From Clostridia bacterium (GTDB taxonomy: Bacteria; Bacillota; Clostridia; Oscillospirales; CAG-272), in the NCBI GenBank assembly GCA_017473865.1, contig JAFUJB010000014.1:1-64000 (forward strand): a stretch of 64,000 nt of DNA, written 5' to 3'. Made by a program: the position numbers and the translations under genes. Below are positions 37,288-45,902 of the stretch, piece by piece. The notes under the pieces were generated by a model. It ran no database searches and was not told the DNA's origin. It was given only the letters and a program-made list of their open reading frames with translations. Positions within the stretch are counted from its first letter, which is position 1. Each line of letters begins with the position of its first letter.

Positions 37288-38796
37288 TTAGTTGTCAAAA
37301 GTGAAATCACGAACAACAGAGCTTTCACCGTTTGATACGTGCGCCGTTACAACGCAACGCAATTTACCGGTGGGGAGAGCAGTCAGATCGAGTTTGTCAT
37401 TATATGTACCTGTATGCTCCACTTTATCATATTTGTTCTTATAGTCGTTCGACGTAAACAACGAATATGCCAAACGAGCGGGAGAGTGTTCAAGTCCGTA
37501 TCTCGTTGCTTTGTAAACCTCAGCGCCATTCGCATCAGTAATTACCATAACAACTTTCGTGATTGCATAGTTTGTTTCAACATATCCGCTTGTAACATAG
37601 CGCTTGTTGAGTTTTGATGCTTCCACAGACTCCTTGAATTCTGCCTTTGCGATAGGTGTGCTGTCATCGAGCAATTCAATGCAGGTCATAGGAAGATATC
37701 CTTTTTTAAATACTTGCGCAAACGTCAGTTTTGAGTTAAGGTCACAGCTACTGTATACGTACGTGCCGTCATGTCCTGCTCTTTCTTTATAACCGCCGTG
37801 TTGGTCCGAAAGACGGACATAGCTGTTCGTGGGATTAATCTTGCCGTTTTTATTTCTTATAACCCTGACTTCGGTAACAGTGACAACGTGATTTCCACCC
37901 GCTTCGGAGTTATACTGCATTGCATCGCCCTTGTTCATCATAGCGTATGCCTCTGCCATAACATCAATAGTGTTTCTGTTACAGATATCAACCGTATCCT
38001 GCCACAAGCCGCTCTTTATATCTGTTTCGGGATCGTATTCCCATACGCCAACGGTATACACACCATTCTTTTCGATCATATCTCTCGAATATGAGAACCT
38101 GATTGTCGAAGAAATTGTTGCCCATGCCCAATATGAAGCATTGCCACAGCTTCCGCCCCAATAGAACGGGTCATTCCCCATCGGGAAGGACAATGTGTAT
38201 ATACCCTTATTATCCTTTGAAACTGCAAAATCAAGGAACACGTCGGGAGAAATAGACGAATATGCCGTATAGGGCAGACCGCCGTGCAGTTTTCCTGCTT
38301 TGAGAACTATTTCTCTGCTGCCAAGGTTATATTTATAATCCTTATCATACATGAAGTACGTGTCAACATACTGTGTAATCTTGTCAATAACCAATTGCTG
38401 ACGTCTCTGCAGCTCGGCGCTGTTTTTTCTGCAATATTCAACGGTTACGGTTGCATCCTGCTTGAGTACGTACTCGGCTTTATTATCCGCAAGAGCAACT
38501 TCCGTGCCGTCAACCTTAAACGACTGAACAGCATATCCTACTTTGGGAGTTACCACGAACTCATAAAGAGTGCCGCCGTCCTTTCCGCTCTTAGCTTCAA
38601 AAGCCACCTCGCCTAAGGGAAAATTACTTTCTACCTTTACTTCATAATTCTTTGCAGGAGTATCGTTTTGCTTATCGGTTGTTTCATCTCCGTCTTTGTC
38701 ACCGCTACCGTTTTCGCACGACGCGAGAAGACATACCGAGAAACACATGATAAGAGCAAGAAGCAATACTGCAAATTTACCAAAAAATCTCTTCAT
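37288..38796 (-). CDS. Lipoprotein with cysteine-hydrolase-like module, paralogue E
   Basis: 502 residues with a lipoprotein signal (LLAS-C27) and an acidic linker. A ~70-residue beta domain (NYEVKVES...VTVEYCRKNSAELQRR) matches the linker domain of B-D. The module follows: HGGLPY, GGSCGNASYWAW (Cys217, Trp223), GDAM, GNHVVTV (His303) and SDQHGGY (Asp331-His333). The C-terminal beta domain ends HVSNGESSVVRDFTF. It is therefore the C-terminal third of B-D made as a free, lipid-anchored protein. The spacing Cys...GDxM...His...Asp-Gln resembles papain/NlpC-type hydrolases; this is a motif argument without a database search. The start follows AAGGAG. It is divergent from the purine operon. Confidence 0.85.
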   Translation of the reverse strand: MKRFFGKFAVLLLALIMCFSVCLLASCENGSGDKDGDETTDKQNDTPAKNYEVKVESNFPLGEVAFEAKSGKDGGTLYEFVVTPKVGYAVQSFKVDGTEVALADNKAEYVLKQDATVTVEYCRKNSAELQRRQQLVIDKITQYVDTYFMYDKDYKYNLGSREIVLKAGKLHGGLPYTAYSSISPDVFLDFAVSKDNKGIYTLSFPMGNDPFYWGGSCGNASYWAWATISSTIRFSYSRDMIEKNGVYTVGVWEYDPETDIKSGLWQDTVDICNRNTIDVMAEAYAMMNKGDAMQYNSEAGGNHVVTVTEVRVIRNKNGKINPTNSYVRLSDQHGGYKERAGHDGTYVYSSCDLNSKLTFAQVFKKGYLPMTCIELLDDSTPIAKAEFKESVEASKLNKRYVTSGYVETNYAITKVVMVITDANGAEVYKATRYGLEHSPARLAYSLFTSNDYKNKYDKVEHTGTYNDKLDLTALPTGKLRCVVTAHVSNGESSVVRDFTFDN

Positions 38797-38840
38797 ACCA
38801 GTTGTTCTCCTTATATGGATTTAATAAAAATTACGCTGTA

Positions 38841-38869
38841 AGTATACCATACAAATGCTGTATTGTCAA
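38841..38869 (-). promoter_or_regulatory. Sigma-A promoter of lipoprotein E
   Basis: TTGACA (38864-38869), 17 bp, TATACT (38841-38846) on the reverse strand. It is unlike the A-D promoter. Confidence 0.8.
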
Positions 38870-39018
38870 TAACAAAAACATTAACAAACCGTGATTTTTC
38901 ATCAACCCGAGTAACTTTGAGCCGCATTTCCCTCCCACATATACAGTTTACGTTTTCAATTCGTTTCTCGTTGTCTTCATCTTTTATCATATTTTTTATA
39001 AAAAAAGATCTTTTTTTG

Positions 39019-39047
39019 TTGACAATAAGTTTCTTCCTATGTATAAT
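39019..39047 (+). promoter_or_regulatory. Sigma-A promoter of the purine operon
   Basis: Consensus TTGACA (39019-39024), 17 bp, TATAAT (39042-39047). It lies 230 nt before purE. The gap between this and the promoter of E (38870-39018) shows nothing further. Confidence 0.9.
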
Positions 39048-39083
39048 TATGTATGTATTTTGATTTTTTCAGGGGGACGTTTT

Positions 39084-39203
39084 ATGACTCGTTACGGTTG
39101 CAAGAAAAACATCGTATGTTCATCACTTGTACAGCCCTGTTGCACCCGTTTGACGAAATCAAGCTGCACCCTTTTATCAATATACGCCAGCACTGCCAAT
39201 TAA
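39084..39203 (+). CDS. 39-codon Cys-rich leader ORF upstream of purE
   Basis: This short ORF starts with ATG 6 nt after AGGGGGA and stops at TAA on the first bases of a terminator hairpin. The product is 39 residues, with six Cys (MTRYGCKKNIVC, then QPCCTRL, SSC) and a Ser/Thr-rich end. The site, the frame length and the abutting terminator suggest either a real small gene or a leader peptide for attenuation. Equally, the segment may be structured RNA: CAGGG (39,070 area) can pair with CCCTG (39,135 area). Coding is not proven. Confidence 0.4.
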   Translation: MTRYGCKKNIVCSSLVQPCCTRLTKSSCTLLSIYASTAN

Positions 39204-39235
39204 GGACATTCTGCGAGCGAATGTCCTTTTGTGTT
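39202..39235 (+). terminator. Terminator or attenuator in the purine operon leader
   Basis: AAGGACATTC / GAATGTCCTT around TGCGAGC with TTTT-GTG-TTTT. It sits between the operon promoter and purE with no second promoter visible, so it is likely a conditional attenuator. Confidence 0.75.
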
Positions 39236-39278
39236 TTATTCTTACGCACATTTTACAGTTTTACAGGAGGATAAATTA

Positions 39279-39776
39279 ATGTTAAAAGTTGCGGTAATTA
39301 TGGGAAGCGACAGCGATTTCCCCAAAGTAAAAAGCTGTCTTGAAAAACTCAAATATTTCGGTATTCCTTTCGAAACACACGTTTATTCGGCTCACAGAAC
39401 ACCCGAAGAAGCGGCAAACTTTGCAAAAAATGCTAAAGAAAACGGCTTCGGTGTTATTATAAGTGCAGCAGGTAAGGCGGCCCACCTAGGCGGTGTTCTC
39501 GCTGCTTACACTACTCTGCCCATCATTGGTATTCCGATTAAGAGCGACGCTCTCGACGGACTTGACGCTATGCTTTCGACAATTATGATGCCCCCCGGCG
39601 TTCCCGTCGCTACAGTTGCTATTGACGGCTGCGCAAATGCGGCTATCTTAGCGGCTCAGATCATCGCCCTCACCGACGAGGGTCTTGCAAACAAGCTCGC
39701 GGAAGAAAAGATAAAGATGGCTGAAGGCGTAAGAGCAAAAGACGCCAAGCTTCAAGAAGAAATTAAAAACATATAA
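39279..39776 (+). CDS. purE: N5-carboxyaminoimidazole ribonucleotide mutase
   Basis: 165 residues, class I PurE. It converts N5-CAIR to CAIR in de novo purine synthesis. The signature IMGSDSDFP, the active-site SAHRTPE and the GVIISAAGKAAHLGG loop are all intact. The start follows CAGGAGG. First gene of purE-purF-purN-purH, all closely spaced on one strand. The ATP-dependent partner purK is not here. Confidence 0.96.
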   Translation: MLKVAVIMGSDSDFPKVKSCLEKLKYFGIPFETHVYSAHRTPEEAANFAKNAKENGFGVIISAAGKAAHLGGVLAAYTTLPIIGIPIKSDALDGLDAMLSTIMMPPGVPVATVAIDGCANAAILAAQIIALTDEGLANKLAEEKIKMAEGVRAKDAKLQEEIKNI

Positions 39777-39811
39777 ACCCTTTCAGCACAGTTCAGGAGG
39801 AATTCTATTCT

Positions 39812-41206
39812 ATGTTCGGTAATATTCACGAGGAATGCGGTGTATTCGGCATTTTCGACTCATCAAAAACAATAGACGTTACTCATATAACCTATTCCGG
39901 TCTGTACGCACTCCAGCACAGAGGTCAGCAGAGCTGCGGTATAGCGGTAAACAACGAAGGAAAGATATATAACCACAACGACGAGGGTCTTCTCAATGAA
40001 GTTTTCAACGAGATGATACTAAATTACCTTAAAGGCAATATTGCTCTCGGCCACGTTCGCTATGCTTCGGCAGATAACAAGGGCAGAGAAAACAACCTTC
40101 CCTACGTTTCAAAATATACGAAAGGTCAAATAGCAATCTCTTACAACGGCTCTCTCGTTAACGCAAACTCTATGCGTTCAAGCCTTGAAGACTCGGGCGC
40201 TATGTTCCATACCAACTCCGACGCCGAGATCTTTGCCTATATGATCTCCAGAGAAAGACTTAAGACCGAATCGACCGAGCAGGCGATACTTAACATTATG
40301 CCTAAGGTTAACGGAGCATACTCTTTCTCAATAATGACGCCCAATAAGCTTATCGCGGTCAGAGACCCCAAAGGCTTCAGACCCCTTTGTATCGGTAAAC
40401 TCAGGGACGCATACATAATATCCTCCGAATCTTGTGCTATAGATGCTGTAGGCGGAGAATTTGTGAGAGACGTCGCCCCCGGCGAAGTTGTAGTTATTAC
40501 CGAAGACGGCATTCACTCGCGCACAGACAACTGCGGCAAGGCTTCAACGTCCTGCTGTATATTCGAACATATTTATTTTGCTCGTCCCGACTCGGTAATC
40601 GACGGACAGAGCGTACACTTTGCAAGACAGGAAGCAGGCAGATGTCTTGCAAGAAGAGACAACGACAAAAACATTGCCGATATCGTAATCGGCGTCCCCG
40701 ACAGCGGTCTCGACGCGGCTCTCGGCTATGCGAACGAATCGGGCATTCCCTACGGCGTAGGTCTCAACAAAAACCGATATATAGGAAGAACGTTTATCCA
40801 GACTCAGCAAGGCGAAAGAGAAAACCTTGTAAGACTCAAGCTCAATCCTATGCCTGCAGTACTCAAGGGCAAGAGGGTCGTTATCGTTGACGACTCCATT
40901 GTAAGAGGTACGACGGTTGCCCACCTTATTGAACTGGTTCGCCACGCGGGAGCAACAGAAGTTCACCTTCGTATTTCTTCCCCTCCCTTCCTCAACCCCT
41001 GCTATTTCGGCACGGATATTGACTCAAGAGACAAGCTTATCGCAAACAGACTTACCCTTGAAGAAATCAGACAGGAGATCGGCGCAGACTCACTCGCCTA
41101 TCTTGCAGTAGACGACCTCAAGACTATCATCAAGGACAACAACCTCGGCTTCTGCGACGCTTGCTTTACGGGTAACTACCCTGTTCACGTTCCGGGAGAA
41201 AACTGA
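39812..41206 (+). CDS. purF: Amidophosphoribosyltransferase
   Basis: 464 residues. It makes 5-phosphoribosylamine from PRPP and glutamine, the first committed step of purine synthesis. It is the Bacillus type: an 8-residue propeptide is removed to expose the Ntn nucleophile (HEE-CGVFGIF, Cys9). The glutaminase domain includes ALQHRGQQSCGIA, and the C-terminal phosphoribosyltransferase domain has the PRPP loop VVIVDDSIVRGTT. Cysteines in NPCYFG and FCDACFTG fit the [4Fe-4S] cluster ligands of this type. The ribosome site is CAGGAGG. It sits 35 nt after purE. Confidence 0.97.
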   Translation: MFGNIHEECGVFGIFDSSKTIDVTHITYSGLYALQHRGQQSCGIAVNNEGKIYNHNDEGLLNEVFNEMILNYLKGNIALGHVRYASADNKGRENNLPYVSKYTKGQIAISYNGSLVNANSMRSSLEDSGAMFHTNSDAEIFAYMISRERLKTESTEQAILNIMPKVNGAYSFSIMTPNKLIAVRDPKGFRPLCIGKLRDAYIISSESCAIDAVGGEFVRDVAPGEVVVITEDGIHSRTDNCGKASTSCCIFEHIYFARPDSVIDGQSVHFARQEAGRCLARRDNDKNIADIVIGVPDSGLDAALGYANESGIPYGVGLNKNRYIGRTFIQTQQGERENLVRLKLNPMPAVLKGKRVVIVDDSIVRGTTVAHLIELVRHAGATEVHLRISSPPFLNPCYFGTDIDSRDKLIANRLTLEEIRQEIGADSLAYLAVDDLKTIIKDNNLGFCDACFTGNYPVHVPGEN

Positions 41207-41207
41207 T

Positions 41208-41831
41208 ATGAAAACAAAGAATATTGCCGTACTCGTATCAGGCGGCGGCACTAATTTACAAGCGATTATAGACGCTCACAAATCGGGAAAAATCACAAAC
41301 GGCAATATTGCTCTCGTGCTTTCAAGCAACCCTAATGCATACGCCCTTGAACGAGCTTCAAACAACGGCATTGAGAGTTGTGTTATAACAAAGGGCGACA
41401 GCCGCGAAGCTTTTTCCGACGCTATTCTCGCTAAACTCGAAGAATACGACATAGATATTATCGTCCTTGCGGGCTTTATGCACATACTTAGCGGAAAGAT
41501 AATCGAAAAGTACACGAATAAGATACTTAACGTACATCCCGCCCTTATCCCCAGCTTCTGCGGCGAAGGCTTTTACGGTCTGAGAGTACATAAAGCTGCC
41601 CTTGAAAAAGGCGTAAAGGTTACGGGAGCTACCGTACATTTTGTAAACGAGATTGCAGACGGCGGCCCCATTATTCTTCAAAAGGCTGTCTATATCGAAG
41701 AAGACGACACACCCGAAACTCTCCAGAAAAGAGTTATGGAAAATGCAGAATGGGAAATTCTTCCCCGCGCACTCGATTTACTCTGCAACGAAAAAATTGT
41801 TGTAGAAAACAACATTGTAAAAATTAATTGA
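41208..41831 (+). CDS. purN: Phosphoribosylglycinamide formyltransferase
   Basis: 207 residues. It transfers a formyl group from 10-formyl-tetrahydrofolate to GAR. The phosphate-binding loop [11 protein letters not shown], the central LAGFMHIL, the folate-site [10 protein letters not shown] and the catalytic Asp region [14 protein letters not shown] are present. It starts one base after the purF stop, behind CGGGAG, so translation is likely coupled. Confidence 0.95.
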   Translation: MKTKNIAVLVSGGGTNLQAIIDAHKSGKITNGNIALVLSSNPNAYALERASNNGIESCVITKGDSREAFSDAILAKLEEYDIDIIVLAGFMHILSGKIIEKYTNKILNVHPALIPSFCGEGFYGLRVHKAALEKGVKVTGATVHFVNEIADGGPIILQKAVYIEEDDTPETLQKRVMENAEWEILPRALDLLCNEKIVVENNIVKIN

Positions 41832-41863
41832 AAGAGATATATAAAAGAAAGGTAGACAAACTT

Positions 41864-43414
41864 ATGAAAAAGCGCGCAATAATCAGCTTGTCAGACAAAA
41901 CAGGCGTAGTTGAATTTGCAAAACGCCTCGAAAAACTCGGCTATGAAATTCTTTCAACGGGCGGTACGGCAAAAACATTGACAGACAACGGCGTATCCGT
42001 CACAAACGTTTCCGACGTTACGGGCTTTCCCGAATGTCTCGACGGCCGCGTTAAGACACTTCATCCGATGATCCACGCGGGTATTCTTGCTATGAGAAGT
42101 AACCCCGAGCATATGAAACAGATCGAAGAGCTCGGCGTTACCCCTATCGACATCGTTGCAATTAATCTCTATCCCTTTAAGGAAACAATTCTTAAAGACA
42201 ACGTAACACGCGAAGACGCTATCGAAAACATAGACATCGGCGGCCCCACAATGCTCAGAGCTGCTGCAAAGAACTGGCAGGATGTTGCCGTTATCGTTGA
42301 CCCCGTTGACTACGATACCGTTACTGGCGAACTTGAAGCAAACGGCGAAGTTTCAAGAGATACAAAGCTTAAGCTTTCTTACAAGGTATTTGAACATACT
42401 GCTGCATACGATACGCTTATCTCGGGATACCTCAGAAAAGAAAGCGGTATGCCCTCATTCCCCGAAAAGCTTTCTCTTACCTATGAAAAGGTACAGGAAA
42501 TGCGTTACGGCGAGAATCCCCATCAGGCTGCTGCATTCTACCGCGAAGTCGGCAAGGGCTTTAACGGCACACTCGCGGCTGCTGAACAGCTTAACGGCAA
42601 AGAACTTTCTTACAACAACATTAACGACGCAAACGGTGCTCTCGATACAATTAAAGAATTCGGAGACGACATCTGTTGCGTTGCTCTCAAGCACGCTAAC
42701 CCCTGCGGCGTAGGTATCGGCGAAACAGTCCTCGAAGCTTACACAAGAGCTTACGAAGCTGACCCCGTATCTATTTTCGGCGGAATTGTTGCTTTCAACC
42801 GCAAAGTAGACTCTGCAACGGCTCAGAAGCTCGTTGAACTCTTCCTTGAAATTATTATCGCTCCCGAATATGACGCTGAAGCGCTCCAGATCCTCTGCAC
42901 AAAGAAGAATCTCCGCGTTCTCAGACTCCCCGAAATTGCTACTCCCAACAGAAAAGAAATGTTTGATATGAAGAAGGTTGCAGGCGGTCTTCTCGTTCAG
43001 GAGCTTAATACGGAAATGTATGACGATGCTGACGTAAAGGTAGTTACCGAAAAACAGCCTACTGCCGAAGAACTCAGAGATATGAAGTTTGCAATGAAGG
43101 TTGTTAAACACACTAAATCCAACGGTATTGCCCTCGCGAAGAACGGCGCTACCGTAGGTATCGGCCCCGGTCAGACAAACAGAATTACAGCTCTTGAACT
43201 CGCTATCAAATACGGCGGCGACAAGGTTGTCGGAAGCGTTATGGCATCCGACGCATTCTTCCCCTTCGCTGACTGCGTCGAAGCAGCTCACAAGGCAGGC
43301 ATTACAGCTATAATCCAGCCCGGCGGAAGTATACGCGACCAAGAATCCATCGACGCTTGCAACAAGTACGGCATTTCAATGGTATTCACGGGCAAGAGAC
43401 ACTTTAAACACTAA
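41864..43414 (+). CDS. purH: Bifunctional AICAR formyltransferase / IMP cyclohydrolase
   Basis: 516 residues, full length. The N-terminal cyclohydrolase (MGS-like) domain has [10 protein letters not shown] and [16 protein letters not shown]. The formyltransferase domain has the catalytic Lys-His pair in [12 protein letters not shown], then VKHTKSNGI and the C-terminal FFPFADCVE...[10 protein letters not shown]. It does the last two steps to IMP. I used the ATG at 41864, behind AAAGGTAG; an upstream in-frame ATG overlaps purN without a site. Last gene of the operon. Confidence 0.96.
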   Translation: MKKRAIISLSDKTGVVEFAKRLEKLGYEILSTGGTAKTLTDNGVSVTNVSDVTGFPECLDGRVKTLHPMIHAGILAMRSNPEHMKQIEELGVTPIDIVAINLYPFKETILKDNVTREDAIENIDIGGPTMLRAAAKNWQDVAVIVDPVDYDTVTGELEANGEVSRDTKLKLSYKVFEHTAAYDTLISGYLRKESGMPSFPEKLSLTYEKVQEMRYGENPHQAAAFYREVGKGFNGTLAAAEQLNGKELSYNNINDANGALDTIKEFGDDICCVALKHANPCGVGIGETVLEAYTRAYEADPVSIFGGIVAFNRKVDSATAQKLVELFLEIIIAPEYDAEALQILCTKKNLRVLRLPEIATPNRKEMFDMKKVAGGLLVQELNTEMYDDADVKVVTEKQPTAEELRDMKFAMKVVKHTKSNGIALAKNGATVGIGPGQTNRITALELAIKYGGDKVVGSVMASDAFFPFADCVEAAHKAGITAIIQPGGSIRDQESIDACNKYGISMVFTGKRHFKH

Positions 43415-43418
43415 AAGA

Positions 43419-43454
43419 AAAGGGCTGTGCTTTACTGCATGGCCCTTTATTTTC
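43419..43454 (+). terminator. Terminator of the purine operon
   Basis: AAAGGGCTGTGC / GCATGGCCCTTT (one G-U) with a following T-rich tract. Confidence 0.85.
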
Positions 43455-43474
43455 ACTTTATACGAGGTGTATAT

Positions 43475-44326
43475 ATGTACAAATTCCCCATCGGTGTTAT
43501 AATTGACGGTTTTAAAACCGATAGAACTACGGCAATCGAACACGCGGCAAGACTTGGCGTTGACGGCATACAGATGTTTGCGACAAAGGGTGTCAACTCC
43601 CCCGAAAATCTTGATTCAGGATCAAGAAAAACTCTAAAAAAACAAGTAAACGACGCGGGTCTCGTCTTTTCTGCACTTTGCGGAGATATGGGTATGGGAT
43701 TCGGAGACAGTGAAAGAAATCCAGTCCTCATTCAAAAACTTAAAAAGATACTCGACCTTGCAAACGACCTCGGTACAAACATTGTAACTACACATATAGG
43801 CGTTGTTCCCGACTCTGATGAACACGAAAGATATAAAACTATGCAGGAAGCCTGTTCAATCCTCGCAGAATACGCATACAAAAACGGCTCGTATCTTGCG
43901 ATTGAGACGGGGCCGGAACGTTCGACAACGTTGCTGAGATTTATCGAATCGCTTGACAGCAAAGGCATTGCGATTAATTTCGACCCTGCAAATCTGCGTA
44001 TGGTTATCGACGAAGACCCTATTGAAGCCGTAAAAAATCTTGCAAAATATATTGTTCATACCCACGCAAAAGACGGAATTATGCTAAACAAGGGAAATCC
44101 CGAATTTATCTATCGTGTAGTCCATCCTATCCCGCCCGAAGTAAAGGCTATGAAGTTCTTTGAAGAAAGACCACTCGGAGAGGGAGCGGTCAACTTCACT
44201 GCTTATCTTCAAGTGCTTGAGGAAATCGGATACAAAGGCTTTCTCACCGTTGAACGCGAGGCAGGGCTTGATCCCGTCGCAAACATAACACAGGCGGTCG
44301 ATTTTCTCAAAAAGCAAGTTAGATAA
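43475..44326 (+). CDS. Sugar phosphate isomerase/epimerase family protein (AP endonuclease 2-like TIM barrel)
   Basis: 283 residues with the xylose isomerase-like TIM-barrel pattern: metal-ligand residues in VTTHIGVVP, AIETGPERS, NFDPANL, IVHTHAKDGI and the final LTVEREAG. Family members interconvert sugars or inositol derivatives with a divalent metal; the substrate is unknown. The start at 43475 follows GAGGTG. It is a single gene with its own terminator. Confidence 0.85.
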   Translation: MYKFPIGVIIDGFKTDRTTAIEHAARLGVDGIQMFATKGVNSPENLDSGSRKTLKKQVNDAGLVFSALCGDMGMGFGDSERNPVLIQKLKKILDLANDLGTNIVTTHIGVVPDSDEHERYKTMQEACSILAEYAYKNGSYLAIETGPERSTTLLRFIESLDSKGIAINFDPANLRMVIDEDPIEAVKNLAKYIVHTHAKDGIMLNKGNPEFIYRVVHPIPPEVKAMKFFEERPLGEGAVNFTAYLQVLEEIGYKGFLTVEREAGLDPVANITQAVDFLKKQVR

Positions 44327-44363
44327 AAACAGCTAGGGTGCTTCGCACTCTAGCTGTTTTTTG
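44326..44363 (+). terminator. Terminator after the isomerase/epimerase gene
   Basis: AAAACAGCTAGGGTG / CACTCTAGCTGTTTT around CTTCG, then T-rich. Confidence 0.9.
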
Positions 44364-44379
44364 TTGTATATGGACTTTT

Positions 44380-44901
44380 TTATTCAACCCATTTTATCGC
44401 TTCTTCGTTCTTTTTAAAGTTTCGTACCGCATCTTCCGAAGCATAGCCCAAAGCTGCCGTCCCCCATACGAGATGGTCTTCGGGAAGCCCTATTTTTGAA
44501 AGCTGCGTTCTTACGATCGGATCGTCGCATACGCCCTTAAACTGATTTATCCATACGGAACCTACACCTAAAGAATGAGCTGCAAGCATTATATTTTGCA
44601 TAGCAACAGCGCAATCCTCGATTGCGTGCATACTTTCTCTCGGAGCCGAGCAAAGAATCAGTGCGTTAGGCTTATAGAAGTTATAGCCCTTATCTCTGTT
44701 GAGTTTTATCCGCAGACACTCTGCCAAACCTTCGATTATATCCGTATTCTGCACTACGGTAAATATGCAGTTTTGTCTATTCATACCCGAGGGAGCATAA
44801 ATTGCCGCTTTTGCTATTTTTTCAAGATCTTCTCTTGCAATCTTTTTGTCTGTAAAGCTTCTTATACTCCGTCTTTCAAGCAAGCACTGCATTGCATCCA
44901 T
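44380..44901 (-). CDS. Nitroreductase family flavoprotein
   Basis: 173 residues. The N-terminal FMN-phosphate motif is RRSIRSF, the central APSGMNRQNC contacts the flavin, and SLGVGSVWINQF and WGTAALGYA belong to the second half. These FMN enzymes reduce nitro compounds, quinones or enoates with NAD(P)H; the physiological substrate is not predictable. It is the last gene of a three-gene reverse-strand operon, 11 nt after the VanY-type gene. It is at the short end for the family but complete. Confidence 0.88.
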   Translation of the reverse strand: MDAMQCLLERRSIRSFTDKKIAREDLEKIAKAAIYAPSGMNRQNCIFTVVQNTDIIEGLAECLRIKLNRDKGYNFYKPNALILCSAPRESMHAIEDCAVAMQNIMLAAHSLGVGSVWINQFKGVCDDPIVRTQLSKIGLPEDHLVWGTAALGYASEDAVRNFKKNEEAIKWVE

Positions 44902-44912
44902 ATTCTTACCTC

Positions 44913-45896
44913 TCAGCCGTTATTTTTCAGATATTCGGTGTATTCTTCGAGACACATATTCATATCGTACATCTTTTTCGCGTGATATCTGCCTACGTAT
45001 CTGAAATGCCAAGGCTCATACATTATTCCCTTGGTTTGTTCAATCTTGTCTTCCGGATATCTCAAAATAAATCCGAATTTATAACAATTTTCCGCTAACC
45101 ACTTTGCCTCGGCTTCGTTTTTGAAAGCCTGACCTGCCGAAGGCAGTGTGTGCATATCAACGCAAAGTCCCGACTGATGCTCGCTTGTTCCGGGGCGGTT
45201 TGAATAGGTTGCGACCTTCTTCTCCGCCGCCTCTCTCGACAGTCCCCTGTTCATTTCCTGAACAAGATATACGTCGTAGAAAAGATAGCGCTGATAGTCA
45301 TAGCTTCTGTATGCGCTCATTACCGACAAAGGATAGCCGCTCGGAGTGTTTTTCTTTATAACACCGCAAGCCTCGGCTTCGAGCATCAAAGCTTCAAGCG
45401 CCTTTGCGGCGTATTCGCGGAGTTTCTGGGTTGCACGTCCGTCTTTACGAGTACTTTTTACGTTAACAAGATCGGGCGGAACATAGTCTGAACCCAGAGG
45501 GTTGTCAATATTAACAAGCACAAGATACGCATCTCTCTGCTCTCCCTGCGGATTCATATACATTTCATATTCCGATAGATCGGCCTTGAATTCGGGCACG
45601 TATATAGGTTCCGGCGGAGTCGTTTCAACCGGCTTTTCGGTCGTTTGCTCGTCTTCTGTCTGTTTTTGCGTATCGTCTTTTTCTCCCGTTGTCTGCTGAA
45701 AATCCGTTTCTTTCGGCAACTCGTTCACGGGTTCGTCTTCTTTAAGATAGTTTACAAGAAAAACAACCGAACAGCATACCGCCGCCGCAAGAATAAGCAT
45801 AAGAATACGCAAGGGCGCATCGTTGTTTTTTCTATTTTTCGGTTTTCTTCTTGTATATTGAATGTTATTCCGTCTTGGATTTACATTGTTTGCCAT
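44913..45896 (-). CDS. Membrane-anchored D-Ala-D-Ala carboxypeptidase (VanY/M15 type)
   Basis: 327 residues. A basic N-terminus is followed by one membrane helix (LRILMLILAAAVCCSVVFLV), an acidic Thr/Glu linker and a VanY domain. Zinc and catalytic residues are visible in SAYRSYDYQ, GTSEHQSGLCVDMH (His and Asp ligands) and YEPWHFRYVG (catalytic Glu, last His). It would trim the terminal D-Ala of peptidoglycan stem peptides outside the membrane. It starts 6 nt after the upstream membrane protein gene stops. There are no van regulatory genes nearby, so a housekeeping cell-wall role is more likely than vancomycin resistance. Confidence 0.9.
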   Translation of the reverse strand: MANNVNPRRNNIQYTRRKPKNRKNNDAPLRILMLILAAAVCCSVVFLVNYLKEDEPVNELPKETDFQQTTGEKDDTQKQTEDEQTTEKPVETTPPEPIYVPEFKADLSEYEMYMNPQGEQRDAYLVLVNIDNPLGSDYVPPDLVNVKSTRKDGRATQKLREYAAKALEALMLEAEACGVIKKNTPSGYPLSVMSAYRSYDYQRYLFYDVYLVQEMNRGLSREAAEKKVATYSNRPGTSEHQSGLCVDMHTLPSAGQAFKNEAEAKWLAENCYKFGFILRYPEDKIEQTKGIMYEPWHFRYVGRYHAKKMYDMNMCLEEYTEYLKNNG

Positions 45897-45902
45897 ATTT
45901 CA

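Noticed and set aside
42455..43342. 295-codon reverse ORF
   Set aside because: Antisense to purH, Cys/Ser-rich, no motif and no initiation signal.
44913..45896. Vancomycin resistance determinant
   Set aside because: Only a VanY-like domain is present, with no vanR/S/H/A/X genes; a general cell-wall carboxypeptidase is more likely.
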